A DNA stretch of 64,000 bases from Vitis vinifera (Eukaryota; Streptophyta; Magnoliopsida; Vitales; Vitaceae): the NCBI RefSeq assembly GCF_030704535.1, contig NC_081818.1, forward strand, positions 29,592,001-29,656,000. The letters run 5' to 3'. Numbering within the stretch: position 1 is the stretch's first letter; every line of letters starts with the position of its first letter. The notes beneath the pieces were generated by a model. The model was not told where the DNA came from. It saw only the letters and a program-made list of their open reading frames with translations, and searched no databases. Below, piece by piece: positions 50,702-61,609 of this stretch. The translations under genes and the position numbers were made by a program.

Positions 50702-51873
50702 AAATTGAGAAATTTTGTTGTCTGTTGATTCACATGTTGAAGAGAATGATTTGTATAATTTAATTGTTGTTGAATTTGTCTAATGTCTTTGTAAATTATG
50801 GGACTTTGTTCATCTTTAGTTCTTGGAATTTTAAAGGGTGATGCAGCAATTGAATTATTGTCAAAATTGAATTGATGATTATTTAAGGGTGGTTGTGAAC
50901 CTAATTCTGAGGTTATTGTTAAAATTCTTTTTTGAATATTTTCTGAGTGTTTTAAAGCTAATTGGTGTCCTTCTTTATCTCTTAAAGTTATAATTTGTTT
51001 TCTTTGTTTTTTAAGTTTGAAAAACCAATAGAAAAAAGGAATAGTAATTTTCTTTTGATTCATATATTTTTCATATTGTTTTCTTAATGCATTTCTAGTT
51101 TGAGGAGGAAATGTTTGAAAATAAGCTCTTTTTGAATCATTTTTAGGAGAAAAATAATCTGATTTTATCCATTCTACATTAGGAGTAAAAGGAGTCTTTT
51201 TGTAATTTTTCTTATGAATTATGTTGACTTGATTTGGAAACATATCCGAATGAGTAGGAGACACAGGAGGAGATTCATTTTGTTGATAAACAGGAATAGG
51301 AATTTTTGGAGCAAAATTGACACTATTTAAGCTGGCATTTGAAGTAGAAGGTCTTGAAGACACGAAATCTTGATTGAAAGAATATCTAGAGGCTGGAGAA
51401 AATTCTATTTGAATAGTACCATCAGTATATTGAATAATTTTTGAAGGAGTTGTTAAAGGTTTAATAGGTTTTGGATGAGTTAAATCTTTTAATTCCCATT
51501 GACTCCCTTGAGTAATTTCATTCCATTTTAATTTCTTAGGAACAAAAGCTTGAGTATTATTAGGATTATATTGTAATAATAATGTTTCATCTTTAACAGA
51601 TTGACATATAGCTCTAGGATTTAATTGAGTAATCATGACTTTATAATATATCCTATAAATTATTGCTATAGTTTGAGCTTCTTCTACAAAATTCATGTTT
51701 TTAGTTTTAATATTTAAAGTTAGACTAGAAAGTATACTAGGATCATTTATGTTCATAGAAAAGTTTGGAAAACAATTAAAATAAATAGGACCATTAGCAA
51801 GGTTTGAATCTATCATGCTAAGTATTGAATCAGTAAAATTTATAGATCTAGCATCTCTAAGACATGTAAACAT
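50671..51873 (-). pseudogene. component 1 movement protein core and linker block
   Basis: The frame starts within the 30K-superfamily movement-protein core (CLRDARSINFTDS, NGPIYFNCFPNFS, AIIYRIYYKV), the family that helps plant viruses pass plasmodesmata. It continues into a Pro/Ser-rich linker and then a block closely matching component 2 (NALRKQYEKYMNQ, TIPFFYWFFKLKK). It is one frame off from the preceding piece (52279-51893), and a further frame change occurs at 50671-50701 in a T-rich tract near the start of the capsid frame. The first break looks like a small deletion; the second could be decay or programmed. Confidence 0.8.
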
Positions 51874-51892
51874 AGGAATATCTAATCCTAGC

Positions 51893-52279
51893 CTAAGGTT
51901 TTATAGCAACTTGAACTAATCCTATATGAATATAATTAAATTTCTTCTTATGATGATTAATAGTATTTTGACTTAATAATTGAAGACTTTCTAAATTTTG
52001 ATTAAGAGATATAGTTTTTTCTTCAGTTTTTATTGAATAATTTTGATTAAATTCAAAATTTCTTTGTTGATATATTGTATTAATTTTCATGTGAGGAATT
52101 GACCAATTATGAAGTTGACTCTCTATTTGAGCAATATTTATTTCTTGACTATTAACTATATTTTGAGTAAGTGATGATGCAGTAAATGATGCAGATGATG
52201 ATGCAGAACTATCATGGGACCTAAGTGATTTGGAAGAACTACCTCTACTTAATCTCCTAATAATATTACTCATTGTCAC
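51893..52279 (-). pseudogene. component 1 N-terminal region and start of movement protein
   Basis: Starts MTMSNIIRRLSR with a Ser-rich leader segment shared with component 2, and ends in the first conserved words of the movement-protein core (YIHIGLVQV). A stop at 51893-51895 and a frame change separate it from the rest of the core, which resumes in a different phase at once, so the break is a short indel and not a true end. Confidence 0.8.
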
Positions 52280-52871
52280 AGAAAATAATCACAATTTTTA
52301 TCCTTAATCAATTCAGATAATTTCCTGAACAGGGACCACCACAAGCGGATCAACACGGGACTTACGCTCCTTCTGCCCTTAAACACCGCTTATCACAGGC
52401 TGACCAAACCGTTCACAGGAAATTCAATCCGAACTAAATCAGGACTAAATCTGCGATTAATCACTGTTCCAACTCGTAACACCACTCGGTTCTCAAGCAA
52501 AAAATGGCTCTGATACCATTTGCACCCAGGACGTACAACAGTTCGTGCACGCAATGATTAAGTAATAATTAAGCAATAATTAGCAATAATTAAATCTGTC
52601 TAATTATCTCCAAGCATAAAAACTGAAATAATTAATGTCTAATGCTGTCTAATTTATTGCAGAAAGTTAAGCATAATAACACAAATATTTGAATCTGAAA
52701 ATATTGTTTATTGAAAAATATACCTCGATTACAGAGAGTTGATGACTACAGGTTGTTGACAGCAGAGGAATGACTCTAACTCAAAGAAATTTACAAAAGA
52801 AAATTTTTGAACTCTCAGAATTTTTTCACTAATTTTTTGAACTCTCAAAACTCTTGAAACCTTCCTAAGCT
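52280..52871 (-). repeat. viral leader copy 1 (component 1)
   Basis: Nearly identical to 46693-47283. The viral sequence stops at 52871, equivalent to 47283, roughly 40 nt downstream of the predicted RNA start, so this copy lacks the TATA box. Five bases of unmatched sequence (52872-52876) separate it from the host duplication. Confidence 0.9.
52505..52518 (-). other. viral primer binding site, component 1
   Basis: TGGTATCAGAGCCA on the minus strand, the same tRNA-Met site as in the other leader copy, about 225 nt upstream of its ORF. Confidence 0.92.
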
Positions 52872-52876
52872 TTTAG

Positions 52877-53132
52877 TATTATTTATCTTGAAGAGAAGAT
52901 TTTAACAAAAAAAAAAAAACTTCAAAAATCCATTTTTTCAATCCCTACTATTCTTATATAATAATACAATTATTATAAATATATATTATAAAATTAATTA
53001 ATATTATTTACTAAATTTAATATATAAAGAATATACTAGATTTAATATAAGATAAATAATATTTATTTGTTTTTTTTGAATTAAAAAAATATATTATCAA
53101 TTTCATGTGAAAAATGAGTTTAAAAAAATTAA
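52877..53132. repeat. host direct duplication flanking the viral insert, right copy
   Basis: Near-identical partner of 41649-41905. The sequence beyond it differs from that beyond the left copy, so both duplication borders are sharp. Confidence 0.9.
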
Positions 53133-54060
53133 TTTGTTATTAATTTCTTAAAAAAAAGTGAGAAATATTATCTTCAATAGACAATTATATATATATATTA
53201 TAAAATTAAATAATCTTATTTACTAGATTTAATATATATAAATAATATGCTAATTTTAATATAAGATAAATAATATTTATCTATTATTAAAAAAAATTAT
53301 TATTAATTTATTTAAAGAAAACAACAAAATATGAGAAATACTTTATTTAAAAGACGATTTTCAAAAAAAAAAAAAAAATTTCCATTTCCTATTATACTTA
53401 TACAATTATTATAAATATATATTATAAAATTAATTAATTTTATTTACTAATTTCAATATAAAATAAATAATATTTATCTAGTATTTTTCTTTAATAAAAA
53501 AAATTATTATCAATTTATGTGAAAAAATTAAAAATGAGTTTAAAAGAAAAAAAACAAAATTTTTATTAATTTATTAAATAGTTATTTACAAAATAAATAA
53601 TTTTGATTTGTTTTAGTTTTTAAATTAATTTTATTATATAAATTTTAAAATTAAAAATATTAATTTTAAGTTAAAATTTCATTGTAAAATGAATAAAATG
53701 TAAAAAAAATAAATAATTTTAATTGTTCTTAATATTCAATTTTTTTATTTAAATTAATTCAATTAAGTATAACAAATAAAATTAATTTAGTTTCATATTT
53801 TTTTTATTTATAAGATAAATAATATTTATCTATTATTTTTTGTTTATGTGAAAAATGATTTTATAAAAACACAAATTTGTTATTAATTTATTAAATAATT
53901 ATTTTAAAAATAAATAATTTTATTTTGTTTTAATTTTAAAAATAATTTTATTATATAATTTTTAAAATTAAAAATATTAATATTTAATTTAAAATTTCAT
54001 TGTAAAATGAATAAAATATATAAAAAAAAAATTAAATTTCAGTAAAAAAATATCTAAAAG
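53133..54060. repeat. AT-rich degenerate host repeat array
   Basis: Words from the flanking duplication recur with changes, such as attataaaattaa, ttatttactaaattt, ataagataaataatatttatct and gtgaaaaatgagttta. Units are roughly 150-250 bp, beginning near 53150, 53330, 53560 and 53810. The virus therefore entered an existing AT-rich repeat tract. No gene. Confidence 0.6.
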
Positions 54061-56090
54061 TTTTTATGCCAATAATAAGACAAAAGTGGAAAATAGTATA
54101 TAGGAATGTTTTCTATTTTTTAAATTAAACAATAGTTATAATTTTTATATAAAATGCAATAATTTCTAGAGACTTGTCTAAAAAATGAAACAATTTTAAA
54201 AATTATTAAAATATGTTTTTTTGTAAAATGTTTTATTTTTATGAAAAAAAAATTTTAAAAATAAAGATGGGAATTATATTCAAATGGATATTATTTAAAT
54301 TATATTTATTCAAAAATAAATTTAAAATGAGTTAAATATGATTTAAATAATTTAAAAATCTAATTAGATTAATAAGGACACTATTAAATAGATTAATTAA
54401 TTAAATGAGTTATACCAGTAGACACAAAAATGGGCCAAAACCTAGCAACTAAAATTTATGAAAAACGTGTTAGGTTGGTGACGTGTATACGAATCTTATC
54501 AAACTTTGCCACTTGTAACAAAATCAACTCAAGTTTGCCACTTGTAAACATATCAACTCTACCATCGGCGTCGTAGAAGCTCGAAGAGGTTCGCGAGTCG
54601 TTCTCATCCTCCATGGCATAGCTGTGTAAATATTCATTCATGGTCGTCTAGGGTTGGCTTATTTAATCTTGGATCCGGGTTTTTACTGAACACTTTACCC
54701 GATGGTTTTCTTTTTTGCTTATTTATTTTTCTCTCTCTCACTCTCTTTTGAAATTAAGAATTCGAAGGATTAGGGTTTTTCTAGGGTTCGTGCAAAAGGA
54801 AAAACGCTTCATGTGCAATCAAGATGTTTCTTGAAATGATGGAAAATTATTGGATGGACATGTTTATAGTTCTGATCTGACACAAAATGTTTGAATTTAT
54901 AAATGTATCGCTTCTATTTGCACTTGTAAACATACTGCATACCTGAATGCGGTTCAGCCACTTCAGATCACAAATATTCCGATGTTTATATATATGTGAA
55001 AAATTTAGGTGACAAGGATATTGCATTTCCCAGGAATTTTTGGTATTTTTTCCATTCAATTGGGTCCCATGGAAAACAGAGAGTGAGAAATGCAAAGGCA
55101 ATTCTTAGGTGAAATGGAGAAAAGAGAAGACTCTCATTCTCTTAATTTGCCCTAACTATAATGTTTGTGGCTGGAAGATACGTATTTGTTACAAAGTTAT
55201 TTGAGTAGAATAGTTGTTACTTATACTGTAATGACATACACTATATGAAACTTTATTAATTGTGTGCAGACCTCAGTTCTAAACCCACCCTTTGGGTAGG
55301 TTAGTTATATATATATATTTCAATGCGTATAGCATCTCTCGATGTAATTCTGAATTGGTTGCCAAATGGTATTTTCTTGCTTCAAAAGGATTTATCATTT
55401 TCCCTCCATCTCTTTCTGTTCAATTCCATACAAGGTTCGTAGTTCTAACCATCTCACTTTCTCCTTGCTGTTTATGTTGTGTTTCAAGTTTGTCAGAGTG
55501 TACTAATTGTGAGGAAAATTAGAATGAAATCTAGTGTCACATTGTGTTAAGAGTAGGCAATCCAACTGCAGTGAGATTTCTCCTATGAATATGACTTGAT
55601 TGACAAGCGATGTGTGTTATTCTTCAACGGACCAAAATTTCAGGACAGTTCCTTTTTTTTGACTCACAGGCATTGGATAGTTCTGCTTGTTATCTGTTAT
55701 TCTCCACAATAAATGGGATAGTTTATAGATCCCGCTGTAGCCTCACATATTCTTTCTCTTATTGTTGTAATGGTCTTTATGGCATTTGAAGCCTATAAAA
55801 ATCCAAATTCCTTTTAGTAGGTACAAGCATATTGTTTCCATTCCAACTAGTTGGGGCTGAGAACATCAAGTTATTTCTGCATTCTGGTTTCTAGAGCTGG
55901 CTTTCATGATTCATGTTCATACCATAAGTTTTACATTCACCTTCTACTGGCCACGGTTTTTGTTCTTTGTTTGCTCTTGGGGTCTACTATGTAACAATAA
56001 GGCATTAGATGCGATATAAGACAAGTTACATTATACCATTGCTTATTAAAAAGTAAAACGAAAAAGGAAAAAAAAAAAAGAAAGATAGAG
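54061..56090. other. interval upstream of PUR5, with a short unrecognised frame
   Basis: AT-rich to about 54450, then more complex. A minus-strand frame at 54456-54641 begins MNEYLHSYAMEDENDSRTSS and looks protein-like for about 40 codons, then runs into a tandem repeat of about 28 bp (54504-54560). It may be a first exon or a relic; I cannot name it. The words gattagggttttt and ctagggttcgtg near 54770-54790 resemble plant 5' UTR sequence on the plus strand. Nothing else is supported. Confidence 0.4.
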
Positions 56091-57591
56091 GAAAAAGGGC
56101 CTCCTCACTCCTTCTTTCAACCCTCGTCTCCTCTTCTTCCCCACCTGACGCCCACTCCGTCCTTGTGGACTCCTAGCTCTGCAGACCCTGCACCTAAAGT
56201 GAGTTTCTCTTTCTTCTTGCATTTGGTTTTCATGAGAACTTGTGTTTTGTGTTTTTTAGGGTTTGGTGTCTGAGAGAGTGGATTCTAATATCTTAAAGAG
56301 GTACTGTGCTTCACAATATGATGGGATTCCCTGTTTAAGGCTTTAGACTTGGGTAGATTCTGGAAATTTTTGCTTATGTCTTTGAGGTTCACCTGGTGGT
56401 GGAATTTGATTGTGCATGCCTATAGGATGATGATTCTATTTTGATATTATATTACAGCACAAACTCCCTTTATCCACCATTTATTTGTCATGATCTTTTC
56501 CCTTTTCTTTGTGAAATTAATGTTTGATTATTTTCTGCTTGGCATCCGGTGAGGATTAGTGTCAGTCCACTCATGTTTGCAATTAAGAATTGAGGCTTAT
56601 GGTTTTAAGAGTCATTCCAAAAGCTTGAACACATTGCTTATCATCCCATGTCCTGGTATCACTCAAACTGGACTCTGCCAACCACAGCATTATTATAGCT
56701 GAATATAGAAATAATTATAGTTGATATTTTCACTGTGCTGCCATTTGATTTGAATGATAAAATTTGTAAGGTTTCATTTGATACTGCAAGCCTGACTGAA
56801 CTAGAATTCCAAACAAAGTGCAGTTCTTTAGTTCAACCCAATGCACCCTATTACACAATAGTTACCATGATGGGGCTTTGGTCCATCATGTTTGTCAAAA
56901 CCCAGAGTCTAGGTAGTCTGGTTGTTTTCCGAGTTGACTTTTTTCTTTGAAAGAGTTGTCCATCCATTCGGTTGCTGGATTTTATGTTTGTGAATCTGGT
57001 TCGGTTTGTATCTGGTACTCTCAAGAAAGTTCGAGTATATTTTTTTTTAGTTCACAAGTATTTTTCTAATGATATTTGTGCATGTTATGTGGATTGGATT
57101 ACTTAAATAACTGGTGTGAATGTTGGGCTAGTTTTATCAATTTAAGTCATGTTATTGTTTTTACTTTCAAGATTGATATTTCTAGATGATTAACATCTTA
57201 AATACCTATTTTGTTGTTTTCCTTGGGAATGTGGTCTACTTATACATTGCCTTGAATTTTAGATGCAAATTCACAAGTATGGTTAAATGCAAATTGAACA
57301 TATATCGTGAGAGATTGGGAGTTTGATCTCTTTGATGATATGTGTGTGTGCCAAATATGTAATTCCTTTTTCAAGATGTTTTTAGCAAATGTTTTTTTTG
57401 ACTGCATATTTATTAAGTCGAAGTATCATTCTGTATGATAGTTGTAGCATGCCTCATTCCATAAGATGCTGATATAGTGAAAACGTGGTCTCATAACTCA
57501 TCATCTGATTTCATGATATTTGCTAGCTGCATGCTTACTTCTCTTTCTATAATCTCTATGTCCTCCCAGCATTTCCTATTTCCTTGTCACC
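56091..57591 (+). other. probable PUR5 5' UTR exon and leader intron
   Basis: A CT-rich segment (56091-56198) ends in a good donor, CTAAA followed by GTGAGT (56199). A matching acceptor TCCTCCCAG ends at 57569, 22 bp before the ATG. A leader intron of about 1.37 kb is inferred; no transcript evidence is available. Confidence 0.45.
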
Positions 57592-60500
57592 ATGACCTTG
57601 AGCTTGAGAGCAAACATAGAGCTATACCGATGTTTTGCATCTTCTGGTAGACCCTGTGACCAGAAGGCCTATGTCACCCAACAGCATCCATGCAAAGGCA
57701 CAGAAAATTGCTTTTCTAAGAGGTTTTCGCTGCTAAGGATGGCTGCTGGAGAAGTGAGACCAAGAAGACCAAGGAACACTAGCCTTATATCCTCAATGTC
57801 AAAGAACAATTATGGGGAAAGTGCTGACATGGCTGATAGTCTTACATATAAGGATGCTGGTGTTGACATAGATGCTGGCTCAGAGCTAGTTAAAAGAATT
57901 GCAAAGATGGCTCCAGGGATTGGTGGCTTCGGAGGTCTTTTCCCTCTTGGTACGTTACTCTATGGTTTTCATTATCTTCTTCATTGGGGACTAAAATTCT
58001 TGAATATTGAAAGAATTGAATTTCAAACCCTATTCTAATACATTCTCTAATCATTATTGTTGAAAATAATAATTATAAATTTCTTGTCAGCAATGGCTTT
58101 CACCTTGAAATATATGGTGAAATACCTTTTATTTTCTGTCTCCTATGGATGCAGTACTTACCCCTACTATTAAATAAAAATACTTTGGATTTTTTACTTG
58201 ACATCACACTTATAGACTTTAAAAAGTAAGAGTTTGCAATAGAAATACCTTGAACCTAATATGACATTTCCCAATTAAATTTGACTTGCAGCTGCATGAA
58301 AACAACAGGCAGAAATGACTATTTTCTCATTGTGTTTTCTATGGTTAACTTGAATGGTGCTTCTTGAGACTGGCATGTAATTGTTGCAGTGGGATTGTGA
58401 GGGTGATAATCGAAGCAACTATGGTAGTTTTGATTGTTGAGCTATTAGGGGCCTAAAGACCTGGCTATGGTGCTAAGGGATTCAGGTGGGGATGTGAGAC
58501 GTTCTAAGCTCAATTCCCAATAAGGACTAAAAAAGAAAGAAAGAAAAAGAAAAAAAAAAGCCCTTAAGGCTCTTAAGTAGGTCATTTCCATGTACTTTCT
58601 TTACAAACTTAGTCATTGTTGTCTTAAACCATTTTAGCACAAATGTAGTCAGTATGACACAAGACAAGTTTTAGGCCGTATGGTATTAACTTTAGATGTC
58701 AAGAAATTTATTGTGTAGCTGTCTATGCATGTTAGGCCGGCTCATGTTCACCCTTATAACTTTCCTAATCTCAAGTAGCCTATTGAAGATTCTCTCATAT
58801 GGTACACAAACATCATTGAATTCAAAAGCTTCCATGTCTTTCTAGCTCTTTTATTTTGTTTTTCCTCAGAATTTAGAGTGTGCCATAGCAATTGTGTAAG
58901 TCATCCTGATTGATTTTGGCATAGGGGGTACCCCCTTTTTGCGCTAGGTCTATGTCATAGAACTATAATTAGTGGTGGACAATTGATGCTTATTATTGTC
59001 TTCATGAACTTTTCCCTTTTTTTGGGAAGAGAGATTTGTATGTTCTCTAGATCTGGTTGTCTGCAAGTTTTTTTATGTTGTTCACTATATCTTATGAACA
59101 GGTGACTCATACCTTGTTGCTGGTACTGATGGGGTGGGAACTAAACTGAAGCTTGCATTTGAAACTGGAATCCATGAAACTATTGGGATTGATCTGGTAA
59201 TTTTTTTTTCTATGTTCATATATTTATTGTTTTCAAGTAGATCTTTTTTTTTTTTTTTTTTTTTCCTATTAATAATTGGCTTTGGCTTCCTAATGCATTC
59301 CATTCCAGGTTGCGATGAGTGTAAATGACATAGTTACTTCTGGAGCTAAGCCATTATTTTTTCTTGATTACTTTGCCACAAGCCACCTTGATGTTGACCT
59401 TGCTGAGAAGGTAGCAGACAATTATGCATAAATTTAGCTTTTTTCTTGGATTCATCATATTACAACTAACCACATATGCTGAAGCATGGTTAATTTATTC
59501 TTTTTCTTTTTGTGCCTATTCAGGTTATAAAAGGAATCGTTGATGGTTGCCAACAATCTGACTGCGTTCTTCTTGGGGGAGAGGTATTCCAAACTTTGGC
59601 CCTTACTGCTTTTCTTTTATATTGTCTTGATTCTATCTATATTATACTGCATTACATATAAAGAGAAAGGGAAATACTGGGTTTAACTCTTTAACTGCTG
59701 TAATTCCTATGAGGTCAAATAGTTACAAAGCTCTGTGTGGTGCAATGCAATTGGAAGGTGATGCCTACCAACAAGCAAGGTGTTCATCATCGATGTTCTT
59801 TAAATGAATTAAACTTGATATACAAAATTCTGATCATCTAATGCATGCCATTCTTTTGGACAGTCAACTATAAGGGGTTGGATGTCTGTAGAGGTTTGGG
59901 ATTGTATTGTATTTTGCATCTAGGCTTCATGTTTTCTTTGTTATGGAAAAATTGGAAATATATCCATCAAATGAGTGATTTGTGGTTAGATTGTCAATAT
60001 TAGAGTCAATATAGCCTAATGGGCCTTTTTCTTTTCATTTTCATTTTGGTTTAAAATATGGTGACCTATTATGGAGGTTATAAACTTAGGTTGAGCTCAC
60101 TGGACTGCATTTTTCAGACAGCAGAGATGCCAGATTTCTATGCAGATGGTGAGTATGACCTCAGTGGTTTTGCAGTTGGTGTGGTAAAAAAGGATTCAGT
60201 TATTGATGGGAAAACTATTGTTCCTGGAGATGTCCTCATCGGTCTGCCATCTAGTGGAGTTCATTCCAATGGTTTCTCTCTTGTTAGAAGGTTGGTCATT
60301 GTAACCTTTATTTCATCAATATCAATGGTGAAGTCTGCAGTGGGTTCATTTCTAGCCTTTCTTACATGATGTATGTCAAGATCTCTGCTGACAGATACTG
60401 GCATGTCTTTACAGGGTTCTGTCCAAAAGTGGCCTTTCTCTGAAGGGCCAACTTCCTGGTGAAGCTATTACACTAGGTGAAGCTTTGATGGCCCCGACTA

Positions 60501-61253
60501 TTATTTATGTTAAGCAGGTCATTCATCACCCTGCCATGTTCACATTATCATGCTCTATGTTGTCTTGTTCATTGGATGAGTGATTGCAGAAGGTCTCTTT
60601 TATTTATTTTTTATTTTTTTTAATAATTTTTTTTTTTAATGTCCAAGCAGGTGCTTGACTTTATCAGCAAGGGAGGGAGGGGTGAAGGGGATAGCACACA
60701 TCACAGGTGGGGGTTTTACTGACAACATACCTCGAGTATTTCCCAAAGGCCTTGGGGCTGTGATCTATAAGGACTCCTGGGAAGTCCCATCCGTATTCAA
60801 ATGGATCCAAGAGGTAAGAATAGCCATCCTCAGTTGAACTTTGTGAATGCGATGAACCTTTTTCCATAAAACAGTACAGATTTTCTTCATTTTGGCAATT
60901 ATCGGTCTCAGCTTCAGAAACATAACGCCATATCATATCAGTGGCTAAATCAAGATGAATGAGTTATTTGCAATAGGATTATAGTTAATTTTTCTTGATC
61001 ACAGAGCTATTCTTTAATAATCATTATGTATCTTTTGAAAATACTTGGTAATTTAATCCTCCTATTTATTTGTGTTTCTTAGGCTGGCCGAATAGAGGAT
61101 GCTGAGATGAGGCGGACATTCAACATGGGTATCGGGATGGTTCTAGTTGTCAGTCCAGAGGCATCATCCAGAATACTTGGAGATGGAAATGGAGCTTATA
61201 CAGCATACAAAATTGGAGAGGTTGCGAGTGATGAAGGAGTAAGATATGGCTGA
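57592..61253 (+). CDS. PUR5: phosphoribosylformylglycinamidine cyclo-ligase (AIR synthase), frameshifted
   Basis: Exons: 57592-57949, 59102-59196, 59309-59410, 59524-59583, 60118-60290, 60415-60517, 60651-60813 and 61083-61253. The enzyme closes FGAM to aminoimidazole ribonucleotide with ATP, the fifth step of purine synthesis, in plastids and possibly mitochondria. Signatures seen are [26 protein letters not shown] across the exon 4/5 junction, [16 protein letters not shown] and [14 protein letters not shown]. The first 90 or so residues are Ser/Arg-rich and resemble a transit peptide. Exon 7 is 163 nt where the phases on either side need a multiple of three: a repeated ggga at 60671-60678 adds four bases, shifts the frame and gives TGA at 60720-60722. 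All other exons join in phase; without the extra four bases the length would be 406 residues, normal for plants. It is therefore a null allele, a decaying copy or a sequencing error. Confidence 0.88.
58430..58562 (+). mobile_element. possible SINE in PUR5 intron 1
   Basis: A segment with an A-box-like word (tggctatggtg), a B-box-like word (gttctaagctcaattccc, about 58490-58510) and an A/G-rich tail (58528-58560). The boxes are degenerate, so this is tentative. Confidence 0.3.
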
Positions 61254-61600
61254 AAAAAAAAAACTAAAAAGCATTATACCTTGAGATACTTGTTTTGCAT
61301 CTGTTCAATGAGATGAAATATGATTTGAGTTGTGGCTCATCTTTTTGTTCTTCCTCCTGTAACAATTTTGATATTTAAAGTTGTCAGATGCAATTGACTG
61401 GATTGATAAGGCACTGCGGATTTTGTTGTAATGTATATTGAGTTTGAGTTCCATGGAGAAGGAATCAATTTCATTGATGATTTACATTTCCATTCATCAT
61501 ATTCATTACCAGCAATGTAGGGCTCCAATTACTACTATCTTTGGTAAAAATGATTAGCAAAAATTAACATCAGTTTCCAGTTAGAAAACCCTAAGTCATT
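61254..61600. other. PUR5 3' flank
   Basis: AT-rich sequence following the PUR5 stop codon, expected to include its 3' UTR. No gene visible. Confidence 0.5.
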
Positions 61601-61609
61601 ACATATTGC

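Larger units (their letters stand above)
41906..52876 (-). mobile_element. endogenous pararetrovirus (Caulimoviridae, florendovirus-like), two components
   Basis: On the minus strand the order is: leader copy 1 with primer site (52280-52871), component 1 genes (movement protein, zinc-knuckle capsid region, unknown C-terminal region; 52279-47663), A-rich 3' region and promoter (about 47662-47284), leader copy 2 with primer site (46693-47283), component 2 genes (protease, reverse transcriptase, RNase H, then a second ORF; 46692-42125), and an A-rich 3' end (41906-42124). No LTRs or integrase are present, as expected for plant pararetroviruses, which enter genomes passively. Several frame breaks show it is a relic. 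Family placement rests on the movement-protein type, a single primer site per leader and the gene order; the genus is inferred. Confidence 0.85.

Noticed and set aside
41906..52876. LTR retrotransposon interpretation of the viral insert
   Set aside because: The repeated 590-bp leader could be mistaken for LTRs, but it holds the primer site inside it, lies before each gene set instead of at both ends, and there is no integrase; a movement protein is present.
41649..53132. Reading the 256-bp flanks as LTRs
   Set aside because: They lack TG...CA ends, TATA and primer-site adjacency, and similar degenerate units continue into the host DNA on the right.
60669..60813. Rescue of PUR5 by the acceptor at 60668
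   Set aside because: The exon from 60669 has 145 nt, still out of frame.
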